A DNA stretch of 64,000 nucleotides, from the NCBI RefSeq assembly GCF_036898095.1, contig NC_090730.1, positions 22,163,666-22,227,665 on the forward strand, in the 5' to 3' direction. Both the position numbers and the translations under genes were made by a program. The notes beneath the pieces are model-generated. The model worked only from the letters and a program-made list of their open reading frames with translations, did not search any database and was not told the DNA's origin. This DNA is from Palaemon carinicauda (Eukaryota > Arthropoda > Malacostraca > Decapoda > Palaemonidae). Below are positions 20,117 through 33,589 of the stretch, piece after piece. Position 1 is the stretch's first letter. Each line of letters opens with the position of its first letter.

Positions 20117-20640
20117 ACCTCATGCTCCTTAATGGCCAAGTAGCAGAGGGTTGAGGGCATTGTTAACCGGTTTTAGTCTGCATGAATGAAAAGGTATGCC
20201 TGGCCCTTATTCTTTTCTTCATCCTCCCCTCTCTTGGGGAAAGCTGCATCCTGGGTTCTCTGCACAGCTGACCTCAAACCACTGCAGGTAAACCATGTTC
20301 CCTTGTGTTCTTAGTATTAAGTTAATACTGTCGCGTCCCCATACCCTGACGAGGTGGTATTGGGAGAGTCCTAGCCTAAAGTTTCCATCTAAAGAACTTC
20401 AGGTCAACTTCCTAGGACGAGTTACACTTTTTTCCTTCACACACAGCTTACGTAGGCCGCAGCCCTTGCATAGCAAGGTGCGAGCAAGGTGCAGGGACTC
20501 TTTATTGTTGAGTGCTGACACACTCGGATAATGAGTCCCCGGGCAAAGCCAAAAGCCAGTATGGCTGGGACTTGTTCCACCTTTCCTAAGGGTTAAGTCA
20601 CCCACTTTAAATAGCGTGATTTGTATTCCGGTTACGGAAC
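20117..20640 (+). other. Copy D 3' non-coding part
   Basis: From the recombinase stop to the first arm of the 50-bp inverted repeat. No gene is seen. The last part (20,590-20,640) reads cccactttaaatagc, which recurs at 20,888, close to the right end of the element. Confidence 0.5.
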
Positions 20641-20953
20641 AAATGACAAATTCGTAGATAATTTGTATTTTTCCTAACTATACAAACCTTAACTATTTAA
20701 TCAAACTTGCCTGCCAGCCCTGTCCCCCATGAAGTCCTACCTCTAAGCAAATTGAAGCTTACAACACAGGTGTGTGAGGGGGGAGGGTAGCTAACTAACC
20801 TCCCTAACCCCCGCTAACTAGCGGTGGGGTAATAATCCCTCGTTAAATTTTTATGGCTCGTCCTTTCAGCTACGCCAAAAGTAATTACCCACTTTAAATA
20901 GCAAAGGTTTGTATAGTTAGGAAAAATACAAATTATCTACGAATTTGTCATTT
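20641..20953 (+). repeat. Perfect 50-bp inverted repeat near the right end of copy D
   Basis: Arms at 20,641-20,690 and 20,904-20,953 are exact complements over 50 bp, separated by 213 bp. By comparison with copies A-C, the left arm would be the right half of the internal complementary region and the right arm the outer right end of the element. The bases preceding the left arm (gtgatttgtattccggttac) would then be the complement of the missing left end. Confidence 0.88.
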
Positions 20954-20955
20954 TC

Positions 20956-23010
20956 TTCCGTCATAACAGGATTTTGGAGATAGACATTTGTCGCCTGAAG
21001 GGAAGGTTGGAAACTGGCTCTGTCAGACTTCTGGTTTTCTCTGTTTCTTATCTCATCAGGACTTGGTTCTCATCTGCTTCGGACATAGTTCCTCTCTTGT
21101 CTTATGTTCTGTCCTGTCTCCCCTGGACAATCTCTTCTTATATACCCATGTATGGGCAGAGTTAATTACAGTGGGCAATCATCATTTCCATAGGTGTTTT
21201 TTTAACAATTCTGCGTCTCGATTGGCCTCCTCAAAAAAGTCTACTTTGATCACGACATGGAAGCTTCTAGAAGAAATTTCTGGTGCAATCTGGACCATGT
21301 GTTAAGTCGTAACAAAAGGGCAGCGCGTGTCCACCTATGACGACATATTTGATAAACAAGGATATCCCTCGGGCTCGGTTTCTCAAAATATGCTATCTCC
21401 ACTGATTAAGACGTTGACATCTTGGTCAAAACGGGACAGTCCCCTTATCGCTGCAGGCGCTCTTCGTCAAGGCTCGGTTTACTTTCGAAATGGTGACAAC
21501 AGTGAAGTGATGACAGGTTTGACCAAACAATACAGTAGTAGAATCTCGTCTCGCTCCTCACACTTTAGGAATAGATATTTTTGTCTTTTGATAACATACC
21601 CCTTCAAAAGTATTGTATGTACACTGCCCCATACAACCCTTGGAGAGGAGTGTCAAAGATCTGATTCCTTTGACAGTCTTTCAGCTAAACATATATTTAG
21701 CTAAGCAAGTTGGGGAGCTTACTACATCTTGTTTGTCACTAGTTATTCCAGAGGATGGAAGTCTCCTTATCTTGTTCCTGAGGTCTGGGACAAGACCCAC
21801 CTGCCGATGATACTAGGTTTGAGTCCTTGGTCATCTCTTCTCAGAAGCTGTCCATATTGATCACAATGACTGGCTCCTTTGTCCTGCAGGGTCTCCACGG
21901 TTCTATGACAACGTGGCACCTCAGGGCTGAGCTCCAAAGACTTTTCTTAGCACCAGCAGGATGGTGAGAAAAGTATCCAAGAACACATTTTTCTTCTAGC
22001 TTTGAGACCATTAATTTTTTCCCATACCTCAAACAGCAAAGGCGTTGGAAGTCCAACTCGACCAAGGGGTTACTATGTTCAGAATATCAAGGAAGAACCT
22101 GTCAGTGGTTCAGGTATTAAGACATGAGTCTGCTAATGAATATACTACCCGGTGGAATTTACCCACAGTTTTTGGTTACCTTTACCCTTTATCCTATAAG
22201 GCTACATAATACTGTAAGTCATCATATTTGGCTGTATAATACAGCAAGTTATCTTATGTGGCTGCATAATACAGTAAGTTATGTACACCTAGTTCTCTCA
22301 CGAAACATGATGCATCTCGTCTATGATAACAGTTTGTCATGAATGAAAGGTAGATTGATTGGCCTTATACTCTCCTTCTTTCCTCCTATCTTAGGAATAC
22401 AGCATCTGTGGCCATTATGAGCTGGACAAGACATCAGATGCAGGCAGGTCTCGTAACCAAGCAAACTTTATTATAAGACAGTGTGTTAAGAAGTAGCTCA
22501 CCCATCTTCCCATGCAAAGGGCAGGATGGATAGAATGTATTCAAACCCATTTTTTGGTTGCATATATATTTTGACCAAATATTAGATACGTGTAAGGATA
22601 TAGGTTCTCTTGTGACCTATTACTGTTTACGCATGGTATGGAGACCTCAACTAATGCCCATGCCCTCTCCATACTCAGGTTATTCGGAGGTTGCCAGGAG
22701 TCACCCTCTTTGCTCCTATGCCGGACCAAAGTTCTTTGACATTTCCTTGGAAAGTTAAATGTTGCCAGATTTTGGTTCTTAGGGACTTCCTCCCCCCTTT
22801 AAGGAAGGATGAGTCTCCTATTAAAGGACGAGGATTTATATTCATGCAGGAACGAATTGCAAAGTGGGCAGGGCTTTCTGCCACCTATTGGTAATAGTAA
22901 CTACAGCGCTTTGTTAAATTTGTTTCATGAAGTTCCAATTTTCACTGGTCATACTCCTATTATGACTCAGGTATGTATACTGTAGTTAAGAAAAATACAA
23001 AATGCTTAAA
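20956..23010 (+). mobile_element. Possible older, decayed relative of DIRS copy D
   Basis: No frame is well supported. A translation near 22,080-22,160 (KNLSVVQVLRHES) weakly resembles the recombinase end of copy D (KNFSVTQVLQ). About 800 bp further, at 22,983-23,000, gttaagaaaaatacaaaatg resembles the right terminal repeat of copy D (gttaggaaaaatacaaatta). The distance between the two matches that in copy D. The rest (21,000-22,000) shows only short open stretches. The assignment is tentative. Confidence 0.35.
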
Positions 23011-23440
23011 AAATTAGTGATTTTGCTGAATATTCTCATCTATATGGTATGTATATACAGTATTTAAAATGTATTTTCTCAATGTGAATGATGTCTTTGG
23101 ACACTTCTTTACTACTGTATTGGGTATATGATTTTGGACCATAAAACCTAGCAGTGGGTCTTGATGGAAGCCATTTAGTGTCAATTTTCAACTTGGGAAA
23201 AATCAACATTTTAAGTATAATGTAAAAGGTAAAGTTGAATTGCCAGAGGGAATGGTGATATAGGAGGTTAAAAAGGGAGTCCAGATAGTGGCTGAAGGGA
23301 AACTGTCTGTTAAGTAATGCCGCAGTACCCACCTACGTAGTTCTTTGTCCATTTATTCCCTTCTACTACTTTCGTAAACATTTACAGTAGCTAGATATGA
23401 TACCATTGTAAAAAACATTAAACAAATTCCTTTAAAGGTT
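23011..23440. other. Intergenic, nothing recognised
   Basis: AT-rich DNA with no open frame of note and no repeat that I recognise. Confidence 0.4.
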
Positions 23441-23738
23441 TAAAGGTCACTCATGAATGGCAGGGGAAAGGGACAGTGAAATTGCCCTATCGAGCAGTAC
23501 AATGCCCTAGAGACTGACCATATATACTTATAATCAGCGCCCAAGCTAGGACCAAGGAGGGCCAGGCAATGGCTGCTAATGACTCAGCAGCTAGACCTTT
23601 AGGCCTCCCAAACCCCCATCCTTAGATCAAAAGGACGGCGAGATTGTAGCGACCAAAGAAACTAACGAGTTCGAGCGTGACTCAAACTCCAGTCTGGCGT
23701 TCACCAGTCAGGGACGTTACCATATCGGCCACCACAAC
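23441..23738 (-). mobile_element. tRNA-derived SINE, copy 1
   Basis: Read on the minus strand it begins gtggccgatatggtaacgtc (box A-like) and includes a box B-like segment (ggagtttgagtca). A body follows, shared with two other copies in the window, and the end is aatggc..cctttaa. RNA polymerase III box positions in the first 80 bp are what one expects for a tRNA-derived SINE. Confidence 0.8.
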
Positions 23739-24714
23739 TTTGTTTAAAATGGAACCACTGATAAAGACTAATTAAGGGCTTTGCTTTACCTAGGTAAATT
23801 TAAGGGATGATTTGGAAGTTCCCCCTCTCCCTCCATTATGGTTATGGCCAGTGTGATAATGTTACAAATGAAGTAAATAATCCATTTTTTTAACATTTAA
23901 CACTTAAAAAAAAAGTTGCTTAGGCCTCAATTTTTGGTAGGCCAGTAGGCTTTAGCCTAGTCAGCATTAGGGGGATAATGTCTTTAAGATGAATATGGCG
24001 TTTTATTCAAGTTGAAGACCTTTCAGACTATTGCTGATAGTAATTAGAAGAAAAACACTATAGAATTACTATTCTGTATTAACAAGTGAATGCAAATTCA
24101 TTATCACTTTTATCTCCATGCCAAAATTTCCAGCCTTTCTTAAAAAATCACCATAATATTACTAATTTTAGATTAGTTATTGCTCTGAAAAGAGAAAATT
24201 AAAACATGAAATTAGAGTATTGTATTTGGATCAGACCCTAGGATTTAATGTTTTTAATGTTGAAATAAAGACAAACAAGTTTGTATTTTAATAACTTAAT
24301 TGTACATTGCATAACGAAACTGGCTTCAGCAGGCTAGTATCAAGTAGCTATTTACTGAATGGATGAATCTAGTTCTCAGGTTTGTAGCTGGTACCATACT
24401 ATTTGTCACTTATTCAATTTAGATGAATATGTGTACCATAATACTGTGAATGTCCTAATTCCTTCAGTTGTCATTCAAGGCATTGATAGTAGAAACAATA
24501 CTAAATCATTTGTGGTAGCATCTACCTACAAATTAGAGGTGGTTATATAGCCATATACATTTACTGTATACCTATAAACATTACAAATGATCAATATATC
24601 ATGAGTAAGAGTTAATTCTTTCATTCTACTTTGTTTTGATTACAACAGTGTTATCTTAACTTATGCTGCAGACTCACTCTGTCTTAATTTGTTTGACAAA
24701 AAACTTATGGTCTA
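23739..24714. other. Intergenic, nothing recognised
   Basis: AT-rich DNA between two SINE copies. A short open frame at 24,359-24,550 shows no recognisable domain and is probably chance. Confidence 0.4.
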
Positions 24715-25024
24715 TTTAAAGGTCACTCATGAATGAGAGGAGCAAGGGACAGTGACATTACCCTATTGAGCTGGACAATGCCCTAGATACTGACCACATA
24801 TACATGTGATCAGTGCCCAAGCCCCTTTCCGCCCAAGCTTTGACCAAGGAGAGCCAGGCAATGGTTGCTGATGACTCAGCAGATAGACCTGTAAGCTCCC
24901 CCATCCTTATCTCACAAGGATGGTGAGGTTGCAGCGACCAAAGGAACTAACAAGCTTGAGTGGGACTCGAACCCCAGTCTGGCGTTCACCAGTCGGGGAC
25001 ATTACCACATCAGCCACCACAACC
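24715..25024 (-). mobile_element. tRNA-derived SINE, copy 2
   Basis: Same family and orientation as the copy at 23,441. Box B-like sequence on the minus strand reads ggggttcgagtcccactc, close to the GGTTCGANTCC consensus. The 3' part shares agtcatcagcaaccattgcc with the others. Confidence 0.85.
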
Positions 25025-25105
25025 CTACAAGATATTAATTCTGGCCATCGTTCCGCTAGTTCTTTGAGCATGATGCATAAAATTATTCATAATTCTGGAC
25101 CATAC
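25025..25105 (+). mobile_element. Short LINE ORF2 C-terminal fragment
   Basis: The plus strand reads HRSASSLSMMHKIIHNSGP, which resembles the C-terminal RRSVGSLCMLHKIFHNS read in the LINE fragment at about 56,700-56,870 (minus). It is only about 80 bp long and directly abuts a SINE. Confidence 0.5.
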
Positions 25106-25131
25106 TTTGCATTTTATGTAGTATATTAGTC

Positions 25132-25236
25132 ATTCCCGACTTCATTTTCTGCACTGGGCTGTTTTCCCTGTTGGAGCCCTTGGTCTTGTAGCATCCTGCT
25201 TTTCCAACTAGGGTTGAAACTTAGCTAGTAATAATG
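25132..25236 (-). repeat. Decapod interspersed repeat, copy 1
   Basis: On the minus strand it holds the common core aacta..ggaaaagcaggatgctac and ggctccaacaggg, found in five further copies of the window (31,895; 56,370; 58,075; 62,010; 62,625). Confidence 0.75.
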
Positions 25237-25663
25237 ATAGGGATATACAGTTCAAAATCTTAATTTTGGTTAACCTATTGAAGTATGCTTCAATTCTCCA
25301 CATAAAAACAGGTGTTACTCCAGGAATCTCGGATCAGTAGAATATTAGGGATATTGTAAAGCACTTTAGCCAGAACCATGTTTTAGTGTGGACCTTTCTA
25401 ACTTATTATGAATGCAATTTATAAGTACAGTAGAGTAGTATAAGTGTTCAGACAGAAATAATTAAAATAAAAATCTTTAAAATCCAACTATGTGTTAGTC
25501 GAAGTAAATAAAACAAAGCATTACAAATCCTTTAACACTTTTCATTTAAGAAAAATACAATCTTACAACTATAGGCCGTGAAGACCTATTGACAATATGC
25601 TGTGAATTAACATGTGATCAAAGTAAAGTCTTGAAATATGAACTGCTACTATATTTAGTGCTT

Positions 25664-25669
25664 TTTATT
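25664..25669 (-). terminator. Candidate polyadenylation signal of the peroxiredoxin gene
   Basis: AATAAA on the minus strand, about 650 bp after the stop codon. It is the clearest such hexamer by eye, but others may exist in this AT-rich region, and no transcript data support the choice. Confidence 0.35.
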
Positions 25670-26316
25670 CTTGAGAATAACTCAAAATCAATTCAATAAG
25701 ACAGATTGTGATTTGACAACCAACTCCTCTAGGGGTTTATGACAAACATGAAAGGTTTAATCACTGGAAAATCCTCTAAGAATACAAAAATAAATTCCTT
25801 CACCCTGGAATGTTCCAATTCATTCTTATATATGAAGCACTTTTAACTTTAAAAAAAACTACTTTCACTCGCCTAGCTCCTGATTCAACTATAATAATAC
25901 AAACCAGTATACTAAGTTTATCATTTAGCTGTTAATTCTTACAAACTACAACGGTACTTATCAATCTTGTATTTCAGTTAACTGACCATGGCGACATTCA
26001 ACCCGTGTTGTACTAAACAGAATCCAACAGTCCTTACCCTTACAGACATTTCTATTAATAATCACATCCACATCTTAATCGTATGCTCTGCTGACAAAAC
26101 AATTGCATTAGAAGAAACATATATCAATTTATGTACCAAGTAAAATCTACAATCTACCTTCCCTAGTCTAACCTTATTGTTATAACTGATTTACTTCATA
26201 TTCCTTATTCTGACATCAAAACATGACAATAAGCACACTTAACTTGGTTTTACAATTTCAAAGAACATTGCCCCAAAATGGAACATTGAATTTGTCTGTT
26301 AATGGCAACTTCGATT
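25670..26316 (-). other. Prx4: Probable 3' UTR of Prx4
   Basis: AT-rich, non-coding DNA directly after the Prx4 stop. The extent depends on which polyadenylation signal is used and is a guess. Confidence 0.4.
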
Positions 26317-26370
26317 TTACTGGTTGGCTTTGCTGAAGTACTTCAGTTTCTCTTGTGGGTTAGGAATGAT
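26317..26370 (-). CDS. Prx4: Prx4 exon 6: C-terminal tail with YF motif
   Basis: It codes for [17 protein letters not shown] and a TAA stop. The acceptor is tactttcag. YF in the tail packs over the active site in sensitive 2-Cys enzymes. The 3' UTR continues to the left toward about 25,660. Confidence 0.95.
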   Translation of the reverse strand: MIPNPQEKLKYFSKANQ

Positions 26371-29300
26371 CTGAAAGTAAGAGAAGTGATGTATAAAAAA
26401 TAAACTTTTTCAAAAGTGACATGTAAACATATGGTATGAATTTCAGTCTACTACTCACAGAAATAGACAATTTAGCAATTTAATATTTTACTCCAATTAA
26501 TTTTACTTGAGCATTTCAAACGGACTTCTACGTAGTAATTTTTTCAACAAATATCTCATTGCTCGTTTAAGAAAAGGTCATATTTATTTATTTTCAATTC
26601 AATACAAAAATATTTTGGTTGATATTATGGTTTAGTGATAAGTTTTGTATTGTATTCTAGAAGTAATGTGTTTCTATTGCATTCTTTACACAGCAACAAT
26701 TAAAATTTTCGTCAAGATAAAAACATTGAAATAAAAAGTTTATGTACAGTATAATATTCATCTCTTAATATTGCAAACTACACTAAACATATAATGACTA
26801 TACAGTACTATATAATATACTAAGCAGATCAATGTTATAATACATGTCGCTTTTCAGTTCACTATTTTTCTTCATCATAAATGCCATATACTATGGCCCG
26901 GCAGGGGGTCACTTGCCTTAGCTATCCTTTGATAAATCTAGGCAATGAATCCTCTATGGATTTAGTCCGTTTATGGAAAGAGTAAAAAAGATTGAGACGA
27001 CTGTTGAAATCTAACAGAGGCCCTTTGTGTCAATAGGCGTAGGAGATGATGTGTCAAAAGACGTAGCAGTAGATGATGATGAAAATACCATATTTTTCAT
27101 GGATTCATTTCAATAATGTCCGAGTCTTTCAAATTTTTAGTACTGTAGTTAACAAGCCATTCACACTGTTGTTCCCCAAGGGGCTACAACCTACAGTATC
27201 ATGTGGGTGGTACACTAAAGTTAATAAAAGTTCTTTATGACATCCCTCCAGCCATATAATACTGCATTATAATTACCTTTAATTTTTGTCCAATTCCAAC
27301 CACCTCTTTACATCTCAAGCTAATTATTTAACTTCTTTTGAATATATAAGTTTAGAAAGACAACTCATTAAATTGTTAAAAATTTTAGTGGCTACAAATC
27401 ACTACTCAGTCTATGGAAAAGAAAAGAAAACAGGATTTTGGCATAGCTCCCCCTGAATTAAAAACAAATCACACATGTTCCCTAGATCAAGGGTTTGGCA
27501 AGAGCACACTTTCAAAACACCCATATGATGATTAGTCTTGAAAAGTTGCTAGGTTTTATGAGGGTTGTATTTCTCTACCCATCATATCACCACCTCCTAA
27601 ACAAAATTAAATATAGAGTTAATGGCTAAACAAATTGACCAACCAAAAAGCTTGTAAATGTAAGGCAACGGCTAAAATATTACTTGTCGTATTTATTACA
27701 GGGAATGTGTGCCCTGAGGGCAAATTTAGTACTGTACAATTACGTTAACCGAGGATATTTTCAGGAGAAAATTAATAAACAGTTCATCAATCTGCTGTTC
27801 TTTAGCCACTACAGATGTTTTAGAAAGACCTAAGATACAGTAATTGATTATGCACACTGCCTGAAAGTCCGGATTTTTCAAGTCTGGAAGAAAACCTCAT
27901 TTCAGTTTGCAACCTATATAGACATGTCAATTGCATGGTAAAAAGAATCTCTTTCAATTGGATTCCCATTTAGAATGGTAAGCAAAACTTTAAAAATACT
28001 GGGCAGTGCCACGAGTGCTTTTGAGCTTGACGTGCATTCCTACAAGTGTGGAAAAACTGCAGAAATGCTTAATTCATTCAGCACAACTGTAACCTGTTTT
28101 TTTACGATTCAATCGATCAGTGCTGTAATCTTATTCAAAAACAGCATTAGTATCTACTATATATATATGATTTGATTACAGTACAGTTTTGGTGAAAGTC
28201 TAGTAAGATTTTAAATTCCTATTCTTGTTTGGCAATCCTAATCTTAAAAAGCAAAACAAAAAAAGTATTTGGGAAAACTTACTTCCAAACCTTTCTCATT
28301 ATAATAAAAATCATCTTACTTACATTTTGTTTTTTCATTTAAAAATATCTACTACTAATAATACAGAACTAAAAACTGATGTTACAAAAAGTAGATGGAT
28401 AAGTGTGTGTGGAATAGAGGACTTTGATAATCTAAGTTACTTTATGTGAAAATTCAGTTGCATTATCCAGATTGAAAAAAAAATATTTGACTTCTGAACT
28501 TGGACCAGATGGTTTGGTGCTTTTAGCCAAGGACACCATTAAGCACTGAGGTGCAACATAGGTAAATTAGAAGGCTAGAAAATAGATGGAGCTAGGGACC
28601 GAAGAGATGCTACAAGGCCTTTGGTACATTATTGCCTAAATTGCATTGTTTAAGATGTCCAGAAAGCAATACCTGTACTTCATTACATAATGGGCATTAT
28701 TGAATATGACAAAGTAATAAAAAAATTTTTATATGAAAATAGATTACAAATAATTAGCTGAGTAATAGTTTACCTGCAATATCTTTTGCCTGCCACACCT
28801 TGCCTAACCAAACATTCATGTGACAATCAATTAGCCAAGTGTAAATTTCTTGAACTTTTTTTCAATGATATTTACATTAGCAGATGCTTATACATTAATG
28901 TATTGAGATACTTTCTAGCAAATAGTGTGACTGTACCAGGTGCTTAATAATATATGTAGCATGTTACTAAGCGGTTTCTTCTAATCACATTAACAGGGAC
29001 CTACTTGAGAAAGTGCTGGCTCAGGGAAGCGAGATAACCATTTCTAATACGACTGTAATGTATTTTAAACTCTCAGCTAGTGGTAGATACATACTAAAAT
29101 TACGAGACTGGCAAATGCTTTCTTTTTATGGAATATTTTGAGGCTTAAGCACCACTTGACAGTTTTATAAAATGTAATTTTAAAAGTAAATTTGTTTTTT
29201 CTTTTGTTTATTAGATTACAGTAATAACCTTTCCAGAGACTGAAAAAATAAACCAGTCTAGTATTTTGATGGTGAAATATCAATCCCACATATTTAAAGA

Positions 29301-32300
29301 TGAAATACAAGTATATACTTACTGTGTCATCACCAGGCTTCCAGCCAGCAGGGCATACTTCGCCATGCGAATCGGTAAATTGGAATGCTTGTACCAAACG
29401 GAGCGTCTCATCGACTGAGCGGCCAACAGGCAGATCATTCATGGTTATCTGACGCAGCACTCCTTTGTCGTCAATGATGAAAAGCCCTCTGTTGATATAG
29501 AAGTACTATACAGACAATTCCCTGAGCTTATTCATTTTTATCAGATACAACAGAATACCAGCAAAGCCTAAAAATGCACTATTATAAAATGCATATGAAT
29601 ACATAAAACAATACTGTACTTATTACAAACTTGGATACAAATTTTAACCTATGAGGAGACACAGTAATTATATAAACACTATTATTTACTATACCTCAAT
29701 GCAATACCCTGATCTTCAAGGTATACGCCATAATCGATGCTTATCTTGTGAGTGATATCAGAGAGCAGAGGAATGTTTAGTTTCCCTAGACCACCATCCT
29801 GAAATCAAATTAAGACTATTACTTCTAGCACAATTATTTAAGGGCTCTGCTTACTTTTGCCATGATAATGGCACTGTGTAATTTTTATCAACCTTGCATC
29901 AAGTGATGTACATCATGTAATTACTGTAGTTATCACGTTCCTTATAAAAACTGGTAAAAACGTAAGATCAACTCAACGAAAGAAAAATCCAAATCCTTCC
30001 GAGGCATAATTTTACTTGAAAAAGTCAAGTTAGCAATTTGTCCAAATGTAATCATAAGGAAAATTTTTTATAGATAGAAAACAACGTTCCTAAGGGTAAA
30101 TGAGAACCTAAAAGATATTGTGAACACTACACGAATGGATGAACGCAAGGTGCCATTACTTGGTACTGCTACTCTTTCATCAATTATACATACACAGAAC
30201 TATGGGACTTGTCTTATTATTTATAGTTTGTATGTGAAGGGAGAGAGGTGTTTATTCTTTACTACATGGACAGGAAAATTTTAATCGATTATCTTTCTAC
30301 CCAAACACTGAACCAATATAACCTGAAGATTTTTTACCTTTTAACACAACTGCACCTCCAGTTGGAAGGGCAGAATATGATAAGCTCAAAGTTCACAATA
30401 ACAAAAGCCAATTACAGATAAAAATCATCCATAAAGAATAAATGATGTGAGGTAACTAAAAAAAGAAATACGAATAAGCCGAAACACACAATGCCAAATA
30501 TAAGAGAATGATCTAAAAGAAATTCCCATAAAAACAAACCTTTCTTGGTGTATTGGTCCATGCCAAGTGGGTGAAGTGAGAATCGACAGAGCAGGCCACG
30601 ACTTCTGTGTTTAAAGCGCGGAACTCTTTGACCCGGTCGTTGAATGCAAGAATTTCAGTTGGACATACAAAGGTGCTGAAAATACAAAGGTAAATCAAGC
30701 ATATTTTAATGGGATAGGACAAGGAAGAACTGTTTCATATTACTGGAAGTCTTCCATTTTGGAAAGAGCTTTCATTGTATGAAAAAAAATCAATGAAAAA
30801 TTAGTAAAAAAGTGCAATTTTATATACTACAAGGGGTATAAAATGTCATTAATCATTCTAAAAGTAGAGAATGGAAGAATAGCAACAGGTACCACTATCT
30901 GCTAATTACTTTATCATCATCAGCAAGAACTGATTCACTAATTCACCCAAGGATAAAATCCCCCACTGTTGGCTGAAATTAGAAATTTACCATAGCAATA
31001 AAAAGGATAATACTTTGGAGGATGTTTTAATATTAAAAGATTCTCTAATGTTATGTACAAATCTTGCTCCTCATACTTAATATTAAAATATAATACCAAG
31101 TTATAAAAACAACCTCTAAATCACCTAACAAAGGCTCACTGACATCTCAATTTTATTGGTAGACTTTTTAAGACATTCAAGTATAATTTTTAATGCTAAA
31201 GTCCAAAGTTAAATTTTTCCTTTTAATCATAAATTTTCCTTAATTACAAGACAAAAATTCCCTCAGAAATCCTTAAAAATGATAAGTAAATGAAGACATT
31301 TTCTGTTTAAAAATAGACTTTCAAAGAGAAACAAGACTAAAACTTAGAATTACTATTTAGTAGATAAACGCTTCACAAGAACATTTGATGGCTCTCATAT
31401 AATTGCGCCCATTAGAATAAGATAAAATAAGCAGGACAGCATAAATTAGACACCAGTATCCACAGCTATATGAATGTAACACTGGCTCTTATTCAATTTA
31501 ATTTCATCATCATCACCTCCTCCTAGGCCTATGCCTATTGACGCAAAGGGCCTCGGTTAGATTTCACCAGTTGCATTTGATTTAGGTGTTTATAAAACAT
31601 ATAAAAATGTCTCTACTTACAAATCCAAGGGGTAGAAAAAGAAAACCAAGTATTTCCCACGATAATCCTCCAGCTTCAACTCTTTGAACTGGCCGTCAAT
31701 TACAGCAGTTCCTTCCCATGATGGAGCCGGTCTACTAACTGCAATAAAAGATGAAATTTCAGGATTTTGAACATTAAGAAATAATGAAATCAGAAGTACA
31801 CCCAATACTGTAAAGTTCTTATGTTGAACAGGCTGACATAAGTCTTTTTATTATCTGTTTTAATGTTTTTTTTTAATATTTTATTTTAATTTTCATTACT
31901 TAAATCGTTTATTTCCTTATTTCCTTTCCTCACTGGGCTATTTTTCCCTGTTGAACCCCTTGGGCTTATAGCATCTTGCTTTTCCAACTAAGGTTGTAGC
32001 TTGGTTTGTAATAATAATTACAGTACAAGCAAACTAGAAAAATTAAACGAGATTAGGAAAGTGGGACACTATATTTACATACTAAATGTTGCAGCTGAAT
32101 GCATTTTACAATATTTTATGTGAAAATTGCAATAGAATGTGAGAGACATGATGCAAGTTCCTATCTCTTCCCTTCTTGGAAGAAACCCAAACAAATGAAT
32201 GTTGCATAATCGCAAAATACCAGTCGTAACAGCAATGAAAAGATATCTTAATAGAAAATTAGTTTATAATTCAAAATGGATAAAGAATGAAGAAAGCTGA

Positions 32301-33540
32301 AGGAGTAGCAGATTGAAATGGAGAAACCCCAGTCAAAGCTACATCGATATAAATCTTGTTAATACAGTATACTAGTAGCCTAAGCTTTTTTTCCATATCT
32401 AAGTATATATAACTTTAGTTAAATACCTGTATTATCAAACCTAGAAATGATCTTATAACTTAATTTTATAACATTAAATCTATACATTTGATTTTTGATT
32501 CAATAATCTTCAACTAGTTATCAAACTATCCAAGGTCATCAAAATTAGCAGAATGACAAATTTATTTACCATTAGTATACAAGACATGTAGTTTTGGTCT
32601 ATTACACAATACTGTACATTAACGTATTCAAGAAACCTTTAAAATCTTGTTGAGTTTCTCTTTCACACTGATTCAGAGAAAGTTGTTACATGCTGTTTTT
32701 TTGGGAGAGGGGGTAGTCAATTTACGTAATGAATGTCAAACCACCCATAAAGCTTTAGGTTCTAGTATAACTGTTAATTAAATAGCTGTTGTAAATCAAT
32801 ATGAATTGTAAACAATCTATGACTGATTACTTTTTTGAGGGAAGGTATGGATGGTACTTTGCTCTTGGGGGTGAATGTAGTTCGTTGAGGCAGGCATACT
32901 TTATTACTTGTCACATCGATTTTATTACTTATGCCAAAAAAGTTGGGAGGAGCTCATGTTTTTGCCCCTGTATGTCTATTTTTGAATAATTTCCTGGCCA
33001 CAATTTTACTCATATGGTGAAACTTTCAGGGATTAATTATGTTGAGACATGGAAGCGATTCAATTCTGAAAGTCAAAGGTCAAGGTCGAGCATAAGGTCA
33101 ACCGAATTAACCATAACCTTGACCCAAGTTCGCACATGGTTGTCACAGACTTCAAATTCGCCTACGGTCTAAAGCAGTGGCTCTTAACCTGTGTTCGATT
33201 GAACCCCAGGGGTTTGCTGAGGCAGTGTCAGGGGTTCGGCGGAGGTAACACAACACAAATGAAATGAGAGTGGCACTTGCCAAGGTTAAGCCGAAAGTTT
33301 TGAAATTGTCTCTGAAAGGCAACAGCAAAAGTCACATTGGTTTTCAATAAGTATTCATTAGGCTTTTGCTTTTGTGTGAAGTTCATATTTTGTTGATTTG
33401 GTTCTTTGAACACATTGGTTCTGTGTGCAAATGAAGTATGGTTCATATTGTGCACTATTACTATATATACCTACGCATTGAATTTAAAATATATGCTGAT
33501 ATATTTAGGTGTAACTTTCTATTTCCCTTTATTTCATTTA

Positions 33541-33589
<49 letters not shown>

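Larger units (their letters stand above)
15844..20955 (+). mobile_element. DIRS-type retrotransposon of a second family, copy D (left-truncated, decayed)
   Basis: Same gene order as the other DIRS copies (gag remnant, RT, RNase H, methyltransferase-like region, tyrosine recombinase), but protein identity to copies A-C is clearly lower and the ends are different. Its right part has a perfect 50-bp inverted repeat (20,641-20,690 and 20,904-20,953) that fits an internal complementary region and the right terminal repeat. No left terminal repeat is found at 15,844, directly after the LINE tail, so the left end is missing. Several frameshifts and a changed RT catalytic box show that it is dead. 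Confidence 0.85.

Noticed and set aside
20956..22920. Short plus-strand frames (for example 21,327-21,704) as host genes
   Set aside because: No recognisable domain, no splice-supported continuation; more likely decayed retroelement sequence.
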